A DNA stretch of 64,000 nucleotides, taken from positions 2,976,001-3,040,000 of the forward strand of contig NZ_CP061281.1 in NCBI RefSeq assembly GCF_014621695.1. The letters run 5' to 3'. Positions 16,524-24,344 of the stretch are shown here, piece after piece. This DNA comes from Streptomyces xanthii (lineage in GTDB: Bacteria > Actinomycetota > Actinomycetes > Streptomycetales > Streptomycetaceae). Numbering within the stretch: position 1 is the first letter of the stretch; each line of letters opens with the position of its first letter. The notes beneath the pieces were generated by a model. The model saw only the letters and a program-made list of their open reading frames with translations, searched no databases and had not been told where the DNA came from. The translations under genes were made by a program, and so were the position numbers.

Positions 16524-18278
16524 GTGAAGATTCACAAGTACGACACCGTCATCGTCGGCGCGGGCGGCGCCGGCATGCGCGCGGCCATCGAGTCGACCAA
16601 GCGCAGCCGCACCGCCGTGCTGACCAAGCTCTACCCCACCCGCTCCCACACGGGCGCCGCGCAGGGCGGCATGGCCGCCGCGCTGGCCAACGTGGAGGAG
16701 GACAACTGGGAGTGGCACACCTTCGACACGATCAAGGGCGGCGACTACCTGGTCGACCAGGACGCCGCCGAGATCCTGGCGAAGGAGGCCATCGACTCGG
16801 TCCTCGACCTGGAGAAGATGGGCCTGCCGTTCAACCGCACCCCGGACGGCACGATCGACCAGCGCCGCTTCGGCGGTCACTCCCGCAACCACGGTGAGGC
16901 GCCGGTCCGCCGGTCCTGCTACGCCGCGGACCGCACGGGCCACATGATCCTCCAGACGCTGTACCAGAACTGCGTCAAGGAGGGCGTGGAGTTCTTCAAC
17001 GAGTTCTACGTCCTGGACCAGCTCCTGGTCGAGGAGGACGGCGTCAAGAAGTCCGCCGGTGTGGTCGCCTACGAGCTGGCCACCGGCGAGATCCACGTCT
17101 TCCAGGCGAAGTCGGTCATCTACGCCTCCGGCGGCACCGGCAAGTTCTTCAAGGTGACGTCCAACGCGCACACCCTGACCGGTGACGGCCAGGCCGCCTG
17201 CTACCGCCGGGGTCTGCCGCTGGAGGACATGGAGTTCTTCCAGTTCCACCCGACCGGCATCTGGCGCATGGGCATCCTGCTGACGGAGGGCGCCCGCGGT
17301 GAGGGCGGCATCCTCCGCAACAAGGACGGCGAGCGCTTCATGGAGAAGTACGCGCCGGTCATGAAGGACCTCGCGTCCCGTGACGTCGTGTCCCGCTCCA
17401 TCTACACGGAGATCCGTGAGGGCCGCGGCTGCGGTCCCGAGGGCGACCACGTCTACCTCGACCTCACGCACCTCCCGCCGGAGCAGCTGGACGCGAAGCT
17501 CCCGGACATCACGGAGTTCGCGCGCACGTACCTCGGCATCGAGCCCTACACGGACCCGATCCCGATCCAGCCGACCGCGCACTACGCCATGGGCGGCATC
17601 CCGACGAACGTCGAGGGTGAGGTCCTGGCGGACAACACCACGGTCGTCCCGGGCCTGTACGCCGCCGGCGAGGTCGCCTGTGTCTCCGTGCACGGCGCCA
17701 ACCGCCTCGGCACCAACTCGCTGCTCGACATCAACGTCTTCGGGCGTCGTGCGGGCATCGCGGCCGCCGAGTACTCCCACAAGGCCGACTTCGTCGAGCT
17801 GCCGGAGAACCCGGCCTCGCTCGTCGAGGAGACGGTCGAGCGCCTGCGCAACTCCACGGGCACGGAGCGCGTCGCCGTCCTGCGCAACGAGCTGCAGGAG
17901 TGCATGGACGCCAACGTGATGGTGTTCCGCACCGAGCAGACGATCAAGACGGCGGTCGAGAAGATCGCCGAGCTGCGCGAGCGCTACAAGAACGTCGCGA
18001 TCCAGGACAAGGGCAAGCGGTTCAACACCGACCTGCTCGAGGCCATCGAGCTGGGCAACCTGCTCGACCTGGCCGAGGTCATGGCGACCTCCGCGCTGGC
18101 CCGCAAGGAGTCCCGCGGTGGTCACTACCGCGAGGACTTCCCGAACCGCGACGACGTCAACTTCATGCGCCACACCATGGCGTACCGCGAGGTCGGCGAC
18201 GACGGCACCGAGTCCATCCGTCTCGACTACAAGCCGGTCGTCCAGACCCGCTACCAGCCGATGGAGCGTAAGTACTGA
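16524..18278 (+). CDS. sdhA: Succinate dehydrogenase flavoprotein subunit
   Basis: 584 residues, standard length. The FAD-binding N-terminus has VIVGAGGAGMRAAIES; the covalent FAD attachment region is SHTGAAQGGMAAAL; the dicarboxylate site includes GGHSRNHGEAPVRRSCYAAD and HPTGIW; the conserved HYAMGGIPTN and ANRLGTNSLLD blocks follow. It oxidises succinate to fumarate in the TCA cycle at the inner face of the membrane. The GTG start follows GAGGCGAG; the end overlaps sdhB (TGATG). Confidence 0.97.
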   Translation: MKIHKYDTVIVGAGGAGMRAAIESTKRSRTAVLTKLYPTRSHTGAAQGGMAAALANVEEDNWEWHTFDTIKGGDYLVDQDAAEILAKEAIDSVLDLEKMGLPFNRTPDGTIDQRRFGGHSRNHGEAPVRRSCYAADRTGHMILQTLYQNCVKEGVEFFNEFYVLDQLLVEEDGVKKSAGVVAYELATGEIHVFQAKSVIYASGGTGKFFKVTSNAHTLTGDGQAACYRRGLPLEDMEFFQFHPTGIWRMGILLTEGARGEGGILRNKDGERFMEKYAPVMKDLASRDVVSRSIYTEIREGRGCGPEGDHVYLDLTHLPPEQLDAKLPDITEFARTYLGIEPYTDPIPIQPTAHYAMGGIPTNVEGEVLADNTTVVPGLYAAGEVACVSVHGANRLGTNSLLDINVFGRRAGIAAAEYSHKADFVELPENPASLVEETVERLRNSTGTERVAVLRNELQECMDANVMVFRTEQTIKTAVEKIAELRERYKNVAIQDKGKRFNTDLLEAIELGNLLDLAEVMATSALARKESRGGHYREDFPNRDDVNFMRHTMAYREVGDDGTESIRLDYKPVVQTRYQPMERKY

Positions 18279-19045
18279 TGGCTACTCCGACCATGGACAA
18301 GCTGGAGGCCCTGGAGAAGGACTCCACGTCCTCGCACCTCATCACGGTCACCTTCCGCATCCGCCGGTACAACCCGGAGGTCTCCGCGGACGCGGTCTGG
18401 GAGGACTTCCAGCTCCAGATCGACCCGAAGGAGCGTGTGCTCGACGGTCTCCACAAGATCAAGTGGGACCTGGACGGCACGCTGACCTTCCGCCGCTCGT
18501 GCGCGCACGGCATCTGCGGCTCCGACGCGATGCGCATCAACGGCAAGAACCGCCTTGCCTGCAAGACGCTCATCAAGGACATCAACCCCGAGAAGCCGAT
18601 CACGGTCGAGGCCATCAAGGGCCTCACCGTGCTCAAGGACCTCGTGGTCGACATGGAGCCGTTCTTCCAGGCGTACCGGGACGTCATGCCGTTCCTGGTG
18701 ACGAAGGGGAACGAGCCGACGCGTGAGCGTCTGCAGTCCGCCGAGGACCGCGAGCGTTTCGACGACACCACCAAGTGCATCCTGTGCGCCGCGTGCACGT
18801 CGTCCTGCCCGGTGTTCTGGAACGACGGCCAGTACTTCGGTCCGGCCGCGATCGTGAACGCCCACCGGTTCATCTTCGACTCGCGCGACGAGGCCGGCGA
18901 GCAGCGCCTGGAGATCCTCAACGACCGTGACGGTGTGTGGCGTTGCCGCACCACCTTCAACTGCACGGACGCCTGCCCGCGTGGCATCGAGGTCACCAAG
19001 GCGATCCAGGAAGTGAAGCGCGCGCTCATCACGCGCCGCTACTGA
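18278..19045 (+). CDS. sdhB: Succinate dehydrogenase iron-sulphur subunit
   Basis: 255 residues. Cysteine motifs for three clusters are intact: SCAHGICGSDAM with a further Cys in NRLACKT ([2Fe-2S]), and CILCAACTSSCP plus CTDACPRGIEV for the [4Fe-4S] and [3Fe-4S] clusters. It relays electrons from SdhA to the membrane subunits. It is translationally coupled to sdhA by a one-base overlap and ends the operon before a hairpin. Confidence 0.97.
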   Translation: MATPTMDKLEALEKDSTSSHLITVTFRIRRYNPEVSADAVWEDFQLQIDPKERVLDGLHKIKWDLDGTLTFRRSCAHGICGSDAMRINGKNRLACKTLIKDINPEKPITVEAIKGLTVLKDLVVDMEPFFQAYRDVMPFLVTKGNEPTRERLQSAEDRERFDDTTKCILCAACTSSCPVFWNDGQYFGPAAIVNAHRFIFDSRDEAGEQRLEILNDRDGVWRCRTTFNCTDACPRGIEVTKAIQEVKRALITRRY

Positions 19046-19065
19046 TCCTGGTACCCGCAGGGCTG

Positions 19066-19110
19066 TGAGGGCCCCGCTCCCCGGAATTCTCCGGCGGGGC
19101 GGGGCCCTCA
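19066..19110. terminator. Terminator after sdhB, shared with the convergent Lrp gene
   Basis: 12-bp arms TGAGGGCCCCGC (19066-19077) and its complement (19099-19110) flank a 21-base loop. The right arm overlaps the stop codon of the convergent regulator gene. Confidence 0.75.
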
Positions 19111-19575
19111 GCCGTTTCCCGGCCCTTCGGTGCCGGTCGGCACCGGGCGTTCGAAGAAGGTCTCCAGGACCACCGTCGCCTGGGTGCCGCTCACGCCGTC
19201 GATCGCGTAGAGGCGGCGCAGCACGTCCTGGAGCTGCTCGGTCGTCGCCGAGCGGACCTTCACGAGGACCGAGGCGCTGCCCGCGATGATGTGCGCCTCC
19301 ACGATCTCGGGGATCGCGGCGAAGGAGTCCGCCGAATCACCCATCCACGCCGAGGACTCGACCATCACGTAGGCGAGCACGCCCTGGCCGAGGGCCGCCG
19401 GGTCCACGTCGACAGTGGTGCGGCGCACGACACCGCGCTCGCGCAGCTTGCGGACGCGCTCGTGGGCGGCGCCGGTGGACAGGCCGACCTCCTTGCCGAG
19501 CGCCGCGTACGCGGTCGTCGCGTCGCGCTGGAGCGCGGCGATCAGCTTGCGGTCGATGTCATCCACGATCTCCAT
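19108..19575 (-). CDS. Lrp/AsnC-family transcriptional regulator
   Basis: 155 residues from ATG 19575. The N-terminal helix-turn-helix is typical (VDDIDRKLIAALQRDATTAY, GLSTGAAHERVRKLRERGVV) and the C-terminal RAM ligand-binding domain spans about 65-145 (GQGVLAYVMVESS, AHIIAGSASVLVKV). Such proteins sense amino acids or related metabolites as octamers. The gene is divergent from the SMP-30 gene at 19652, its most likely target. The longer in-frame version to 19752 would run into the divergent gene. Confidence 0.93.
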   Translation of the reverse strand: MEIVDDIDRKLIAALQRDATTAYAALGKEVGLSTGAAHERVRKLRERGVVRRTTVDVDPAALGQGVLAYVMVESSAWMGDSADSFAAIPEIVEAHIIAGSASVLVKVRSATTEQLQDVLRRLYAIDGVSGTQATVVLETFFERPVPTGTEGPGNG

Positions 19576-19651
19576 GGCGTCACCGTACCTCGTTCTGGCA
19601 TAGTCCAGTGCGACAGGATGACATTCGGTATCGCACCCGTAGAGGATGATC
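19576..19651. promoter_or_regulatory. Divergent promoter region, Lrp regulator / SMP-30 gene
   Basis: 76 bases between divergent starts. It includes GTACCTCGTTCTGGCATAGT and GGTATCGCACCCGTAGAGGA, relatively AT-rich for this genome. Probable overlapping promoters and the Lrp binding site; no clear palindrome seen. Confidence 0.45.
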
Positions 19652-20593
19652 GTGTCCATAGATCGCATTCCCGTGTCGTACGAAATCCTGGACGAGCGCT
19701 TCCGCACCGGACGGTGCGCCAACGGGGACGACTTCCTGCAGGTCCTGCACACCGGCAGCCGTTGGGCCGAGGGGCCCGTCTATCTGCCCGCCTGGCGCCA
19801 GCTGGTGTGGAGCGACATCCCCAACGACCGGCTGCTGCGCTGGGACGAGCAGAGCGGCCACGTGAGCGTCTTCCGCTCCCCCGCCGGATACGTCAACTGC
19901 AACACCCTGGACCGCGAGGGCCGGCTGATCCACTGCGAGCAGGGCAACCGGCGCGTGACGCGCACCGAGCACGACGGCAGCCTGACCGTGCTCGCGGACC
20001 GCTGGGAGGGCAAGCGGCTCAACAGCCCGAACGACGCGGTGGTGCGCTCGGACGGCTCGATCTGGTTCTCCGACCCGGACTTCGGGATCACGAGCGACTA
20101 CGAGGGCCATCGCGGCGAGTCGGAGATCGGGGCGAACAACGTCTACCGGATCGACCCCGTCAGCGGCGAGGTCCGACTGGTCGCCGACTGCTTCGGGGCG
20201 CCGAACGGGCTCGTCTTCTCCGCCGACGAGAGCGAGTTGTACGTCTCCGACACCCGCTCCGGCGTCCTGCGCGTCTTCGACGTGCGCGACGACGGGACCC
20301 TCTCGGACGGCAAGGTGTTCGCCGAGACGAAGGAGGGGCTCGGCCGCTTCGACAACATCCGCTTCGACGACGGCGGCCGGCTGTGGGCCGCGGCCATGGG
20401 CGGCGGCGTGCACTGCTACGACCCCGACGGGACGCTGCTGGGGCGGCTCCTGGTGCCGGAGCCGGTGGCGAACGTGGTGTTCGGCGGCCCGAAGAACAAC
20501 ATCATGTTCCTCGCCGCGTCCACCTCCCTGTACTGCCTGATGACCGCGGTCACCGGAGCGCCGCGGATCGGTCCGTGGGGATCCGCCCGCTAA
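19652..20593 (+). CDS. SMP-30/gluconolactonase/LRE-family protein
   Basis: 313 residues. Six-bladed beta-propeller of the SMP-30 lactonase family: HTGSRWAEGPVYLPAWRQLVWSD (metal-ligand Glu at the start of blade 1), SPNDAVVRSDGSIWFSDPDF, APNGLVFSADESELYVSDT (metal Asn) and FDNIRFDDGGRLW. It probably hydrolyses a sugar or other lactone with a divalent metal. GTG 19652 is chosen over ATG 19646 because AGAGG lies at proper spacing only from the GTG. It is likely controlled by the divergent Lrp protein. Confidence 0.9.
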   Translation: MSIDRIPVSYEILDERFRTGRCANGDDFLQVLHTGSRWAEGPVYLPAWRQLVWSDIPNDRLLRWDEQSGHVSVFRSPAGYVNCNTLDREGRLIHCEQGNRRVTRTEHDGSLTVLADRWEGKRLNSPNDAVVRSDGSIWFSDPDFGITSDYEGHRGESEIGANNVYRIDPVSGEVRLVADCFGAPNGLVFSADESELYVSDTRSGVLRVFDVRDDGTLSDGKVFAETKEGLGRFDNIRFDDGGRLWAAAMGGGVHCYDPDGTLLGRLLVPEPVANVVFGGPKNNIMFLAASTSLYCLMTAVTGAPRIGPWGSAR

Positions 20594-20602
20594 TCTGACG
20601 GA

Positions 20603-21019
20603 ATGTCACTCACCTCCCGAAAGTCCGGCCTGGGCGTCCTCGGGTTCGACAACGCCCTCCTGCCGGTGGGCGATCTGCCCGAGGCCGTCACCTTCTACGA
20701 GCGCGCCGGGTTCCCCGTGACGTTCCGCCTCGACGAGGCCGGGATCGCCCTCCTCGGGGCGGGCGGGGAGACGCCGGGGCTGCTGCTGCGCACCGAGGAG
20801 GGGTTCGGGCCCCGGCCGGTGCCGTGGCCCGCCGCGCGGCTGTGGCTGGAGGTGCGGGACGCGCGGGCGACGGCGCGGGCGCTGAGCGAGGCGGGCATCG
20901 AGCCGCTCGCGCCGCCGCTGTCGACCTCGACCGGGTACGTCGTCGAGATCGCCGACCCATGGGGGAACGTCATCGGGTTCACCGACTACGCCAAGCGGCC
21001 GGAGCTGGCCCGGAGTTGA
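20603..21019 (+). CDS. VOC-family (glyoxalase/bleomycin resistance-like) protein
   Basis: 138 residues with the paired beta-alpha-beta-beta-beta layout of VOC proteins: FDNALLPVGDLPEAVTFYER at the start and GYVVEIADPWGNVIGFTDY at the end, which carries the usual metal-binding Glu. The N-terminal metal His common in enzymes is not obvious. It lies nine bases after the SMP-30 gene, so is probably co-transcribed. The substrate cannot be inferred. Confidence 0.88.
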   Translation: MSLTSRKSGLGVLGFDNALLPVGDLPEAVTFYERAGFPVTFRLDEAGIALLGAGGETPGLLLRTEEGFGPRPVPWPAARLWLEVRDARATARALSEAGIEPLAPPLSTSTGYVVEIADPWGNVIGFTDYAKRPELARS

Positions 21020-21093
21020 ACCTTCCGCTTACCGCCTCCTGACCCTCACCCCGCCGGGGAACTGAGAGCCGCGTCACGCACGCCGCTCTCCGC

Positions 21094-21107
21094 TTGAACG
21101 TGTTCAA
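21094..21107. promoter_or_regulatory. Palindromic operator 1 (TTGAACGTGTTCAA)
   Basis: TTGAAC and GTTCAA arms around two bases, 59 bases before the end of the leader of the 21166 operon. It extends into an 18-base element TTGAACGTGTTCAAAAAC that is repeated in inverted orientation at 21136-21153. Candidate site for the TetR-family protein encoded at 22193. Confidence 0.72.
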
Positions 21108-21139
21108 AAACAGGTCTACTGTCCTGCACGTCAGCGTTT

Positions 21140-21153
21140 TTGAACGCGTTCAA
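21140..21153. promoter_or_regulatory. Palindromic operator 2 (TTGAACGCGTTCAA) next to ribosome site
   Basis: Perfect 14-bp palindrome immediately before AAGGAGGG of the 21166 gene. The same motif as operator 1, inverted with its flanking A/T run. Binding at both would bracket the promoter. Confidence 0.75.
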
Positions 21154-21165
21154 GGAGGGTGGGGC

Positions 21166-21573
21166 ATGGACCTCACAGTCGTCGCGTACGTCGTCTACCT
21201 CGTCATCAGCATCGGGCTGACCATCTGGGTGGCACGCACGCTCAGCCGCAACGGCCGGATCTTCCTGGCCGACGTGCTGCACGGGAACGAGAAGCTCGCC
21301 GAGGCGGTCAACCACCTGCTGGTGGTCGGCTTCTACCTCGTGAATCTCGGGTTCGTCGCGCTCTACCTGAGCGGCGACGAGACCATCGCCGACGCCCGCG
21401 GGGTCTTCGAGGCCCTGTCGACCAAGCTCGGCGTGGTGCTCCTCGTCCTCGGCGCCATGCACCTGGGCAATGTCTACGTCCTCAACAAGATCCGGCGGCG
21501 CGGTGTCATGGAGCGCGAGCAGCAGCCGCCGGTGCCGTCCCAGGCGTGGACCGCTCCGGCGGCCGGAGCGTGA
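21166..21573 (+). CDS. Small integral membrane protein
   Basis: 135 residues with three predicted transmembrane helices (VVAYVVYLVISIGLTIWVA; VVGFYLVNLGFVALYLSGD; GVVLLVLGAMHLGNVYVL). I do not know the family's function. It follows a strong AAGGAGGG and the two operators, and overlaps the DCC gene (GTGA), so forms an operon with it, presumably repressed by the TetR protein downstream. Confidence 0.85.
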   Translation: MDLTVVAYVVYLVISIGLTIWVARTLSRNGRIFLADVLHGNEKLAEAVNHLLVVGFYLVNLGFVALYLSGDETIADARGVFEALSTKLGVVLLVLGAMHLGNVYVLNKIRRRGVMEREQQPPVPSQAWTAPAAGA

Positions 21574-22181
21574 CCACGCCGGGAGCGGCCGTGAATCCGG
21601 TGGCCCGGGACGCCCGGGGGGACGTCCCGGTCCGCCGGCTCACGGTCCTGTACGACGCCGACTGCCCGCTGTGCACGTTCGCCCGGGGCTGGCTCGGCCG
21701 CCAGCGCCAGCTCGTCCCGCTGGAGTTCGTCGCGGCGGGCTCGGACGACGCGCGGGCCCGCTACCCGGGGATCGACCACGCCGCCACCCTCGGCGACATC
21801 ACGGTGATCGGCGACGGCGGGCAGGTCTTCCAGGGCTCGGCCGCCTGGGTCGTGTGCATGTGGGCGCTGCGCGAACACCGCGCGACGGCGCACCGGATGA
21901 CCACGCCCGCGGGCATGAAGGTCGCCAAGCAGGTCGTGCTCGCCGCCGCGAAGTACCGGGAGGCGCACCGCACACGGCAGGCCGGGGGCGGGGTGTACCG
22001 GCGCGAGGACGGGTGGACGTACGACCCGCGGCACGGATGGACGTTCGAGCCGCCAGCCTCGTCGCCGGAGCGGTCCCCGGACCGGCCCGACCGGGACGGC
22101 TGGTTCCAGGAGGCGTACGGGTACGGGGACGGGGCGCCCGTCTGCGACAGCGGTTGCCGCACGGACGACCCGGCCGATTAG
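21570..22181 (+). CDS. DCC-family (DUF393) thiol-disulphide oxidoreductase-like protein
   Basis: 203 residues from a GTG overlapping the upstream stop. The family motif with its CxxC is clear: VLYDADCPLCTFARGWL (about residues 27-43), followed by GDITVIGDGGQVFQGSAAW. A charged, Tyr/Trp-rich C-terminal extension (about 135-203) is unusual. Such proteins are thought to be thioredoxin-like, but their partners are unknown; coupling with a small membrane protein suggests a membrane redox role. Confidence 0.88.
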   Translation: MTTPGAAVNPVARDARGDVPVRRLTVLYDADCPLCTFARGWLGRQRQLVPLEFVAAGSDDARARYPGIDHAATLGDITVIGDGGQVFQGSAAWVVCMWALREHRATAHRMTTPAGMKVAKQVVLAAAKYREAHRTRQAGGGVYRREDGWTYDPRHGWTFEPPASSPERSPDRPDRDGWFQEAYGYGDGAPVCDSGCRTDDPAD

Positions 22182-22192
22182 GCTCGGTGACC

Positions 22193-22945
22193 GTGGCTAC
22201 TGAAGAACCCGGGGCCGTCCGGCGCAAGAGCGCCGACAAGCCCGCCAAGAGCGAGCAGACGCGGGCGCTGATCCTGGAGACCGCGATGCGGCTCTTCCGG
22301 GAGCGGGGCTACGACAAGACCACCATGCGGGCCATCGCCCAGGAGGCCGGGGTCTCGGTCGGCAACGCGTACTACTACTTCGCGGGCAAGGAACATCTGA
22401 TCCAGGGGTTCTACGACCGGATCGCCGCCGAGCACCAGGCGGCGGTCCGGCCCGTGCTCGACGCGGAGACCGATCTGGAGAAGCGGCTGGCGGGCGTGCT
22501 CCGGGTCTGGCTGGAGATCGCCGAGCCGTACCACGAGTTCGCCGCCCAGTTCTTCAAGAACGCGGCCGACCCGGACTCCCCGCTCAGCCCGTTCTCGGCC
22601 GAGTCGGAGCATGCCCGGGAAGCCGCGATCTCCGTGCACCGGGAGGTCCTGGCCGGATCGAAGGCGAAGGTGCCCGCGGAACTGGCGCAGATCCTGCCCG
22701 AGTTGATGTGGCTCTCCCAGATGGGGCTCGTCCTGTACTGGGTGTTCGACAGCTCGGAGGGGCGCGAGCGCAGCCGGCGACTGGCGGAGCGCGGGGCCCG
22801 GCTGACCACGCGTGGCGTGGCGCTCGCCCGGTTCCGGGTGCTGCGGCCGCTCGTGCTGGAGGTGCACGAGCTGTTCATCGACTTCCTGCCGGGGATGACG
22901 CGGGGCGGGACGGAGGGCGGGACGGGGGACGGGACGAAGGGCTAG
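22193..22945 (+). CDS. TetR/AcrR-family transcriptional regulator
   Basis: About 250 residues. The N-terminal helix-turn-helix is clear (QTRALILETAMRLFRERGYD, TTMRAIAQEAGVSVGNAYYY, FAGKEHLIQGFY, about residues 22-78); the rest is an all-helical ligand domain with SPFSAESEHAREAAISVHRE and a Gly/Thr-rich tail. A GTG two codons upstream (22187) is also possible. It follows the membrane-protein/DCC operon by 5-11 bases and is the best candidate to bind the twin TTGAAC-N2-GTTCAA palindromes. Confidence 0.92.
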   Translation: MATEEPGAVRRKSADKPAKSEQTRALILETAMRLFRERGYDKTTMRAIAQEAGVSVGNAYYYFAGKEHLIQGFYDRIAAEHQAAVRPVLDAETDLEKRLAGVLRVWLEIAEPYHEFAAQFFKNAADPDSPLSPFSAESEHAREAAISVHREVLAGSKAKVPAELAQILPELMWLSQMGLVLYWVFDSSEGRERSRRLAERGARLTTRGVALARFRVLRPLVLEVHELFIDFLPGMTRGGTEGGTGDGTKG

Positions 22946-23068
22946 CGGGGCTGAGGCTGGGGCGTCGCGGGGGGGCGTTGCCGGGCGCTGCCCCGGGCGA
23001 GGCTGGTTCCGGGCGGGGTGGGGCTGGTCCTGGCGGGGGCCGCGCCGGGTCGGGTCACCCGCTGTCCT

Positions 23069-23093
23069 TTACCTGGTCTTTCACCTGTACGTT
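23069..23093 (+). promoter_or_regulatory. Candidate promoter of carboxypeptidase gene 1, motif shared with gene 2
   Basis: TTACC (23069), 12 bases, then TGTACGTT (23086-23093), six bases before the ATG. The same elements with the same spacing precede the paralogous gene at 27930 (TTACC at 27899, TGTACGTT at 27915-27922). Neither gene has a Shine-Dalgarno sequence, so short or no leaders are possible. Confidence 0.5.
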
Positions 23094-23099
23094 CGCCAG

Positions 23100-24263
23100 A
23101 TGCCCGGCACCACCTCGTCTCCGCAGTTCAGCCGCCGCGCCGCCCTCGGCATCGGGTTCGGCGCCGCCACCGCTCTCGCCCTGCCCGCGCCGCGCGCGTC
23201 CGCCGCGCCGGTCGCCTCGGGCGCCCCGGGAACGGCGGGGGTGCCGAGAGTGCCGAGACTCGACGCGCGGGCCTGGCTGGTCGCCGACCACGACAGCGGC
23301 AAAGTCCTCGCCGCCTCCGGTGCGCACCGCGCGCTGCCGCCCGCTTCGACGCTGAAGATGCTGTTCGCGGACACGGTGCTGCCGCGCTTCGGCGCCGACG
23401 AGAAGCACCGGGTGACCGCCGCCGACCTGGCCGGGATCCCGGCGGGCTCCAGCCTCGTCGGCATCCAGGCCGGGACCACGTACACCGTCCGGCAGTTGTG
23501 GCAGGGCGTCTTCCTGCGCTCCGGGAACGACGCCGTGCACGTGCTCGCCTCGATGAACGGCGGCGTCGCCAAGACCGTGCGGGAGATGCAGCGGCGAGCC
23601 GAGGAGCTGGGCGCGAACGACACCCACGTGGTCAGCCCCGACGGCTTCGACCACCCGGGGCAGGTCTCGTCGGCGTACGACCTCACGCTGTTCGCCCACG
23701 CCGGGCTCAGGAACGACGACTTCCGCGCGTACTGCGCCACGAAGACCGCCGACTTCCCCGCGGGCGGCGGCAAGACCTTCCAGATGCAGAACACCGACCG
23801 GCTGCTCACCGGCCAGGGCGTGACCCCGTACGAGGGGCTCATCGGCGTCAAGAACGGCTACACCTCGCACGCGGGCAACACCTTCACCGGCGCAGCCACC
23901 CGCGACGGCCGCACCCTCCTCGTCACCGTCCTGCGCCCGAAGTCCGGCTACGAGGCGGTCTACGAGGAGACCGCGGCGCTGCTCGACTGGGGCTTCCGGG
24001 CGGTGGACCGGGTGACGCCGGTCGGCACGCTGGGGGCGCCGCCGGCAGGACGGGGCGGGGCCTCGAAGCCGGGCGGTGAGCAGGGGGCACCTGCCGGGTC
24101 GACGCGCGCGGCCGCTTCGCCGTCCGGGCCGGCGCCGTCCGGTGAACGCAAGGAGGCGCTGGCGCTGGGCGGGTCCGCGGCCGTCGCGGCACTCGCCGGC
24201 GGCGGGCTGCTGGCGCTGCGCCGCAGGGCCCGCCCCTCGGGACGGCGGCGCAGGAAGGCCTGA
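23100..24263 (+). CDS. D-alanyl-D-alanine carboxypeptidase (S11 family), copy 1
   Basis: 387 residues. N-terminal twin-arginine-like signal (SRRAALGIGFGAATALALP), penicillin-binding catalytic domain (about 55-285) with SxxK in PASTLKML (Ser83, Lys86), SGN in FLRSGNDAVH and KNG in IGVKNGYTSHAG, then a Pro/Ser-rich linker, a C-terminal helix and basic tail (RRRARPSGRRRRKA). It trims the terminal D-Ala of peptidoglycan stem peptides and is anchored by its C-terminus. Closely related to 27930-29237. Confidence 0.93.
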   Translation: MPGTTSSPQFSRRAALGIGFGAATALALPAPRASAAPVASGAPGTAGVPRVPRLDARAWLVADHDSGKVLAASGAHRALPPASTLKMLFADTVLPRFGADEKHRVTAADLAGIPAGSSLVGIQAGTTYTVRQLWQGVFLRSGNDAVHVLASMNGGVAKTVREMQRRAEELGANDTHVVSPDGFDHPGQVSSAYDLTLFAHAGLRNDDFRAYCATKTADFPAGGGKTFQMQNTDRLLTGQGVTPYEGLIGVKNGYTSHAGNTFTGAATRDGRTLLVTVLRPKSGYEAVYEETAALLDWGFRAVDRVTPVGTLGAPPAGRGGASKPGGEQGAPAGSTRAAASPSGPAPSGERKEALALGGSAAVAALAGGGLLALRRRARPSGRRRRKA

Positions 24264-24344
24264 CGGCCGCCGTCCTTCACCAGCCCGGCCTCAGTCCTTC
24301 ACCGGTCCGGCTGTCCGGCCGTCAGTCCTTCACCGGTCCGGCCG

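Noticed and set aside
16524..19045. Plus and minus overlapping frames within sdhA and sdhB
   Set aside because: Shadows of strongly conserved genes; no independent start signals or domains.
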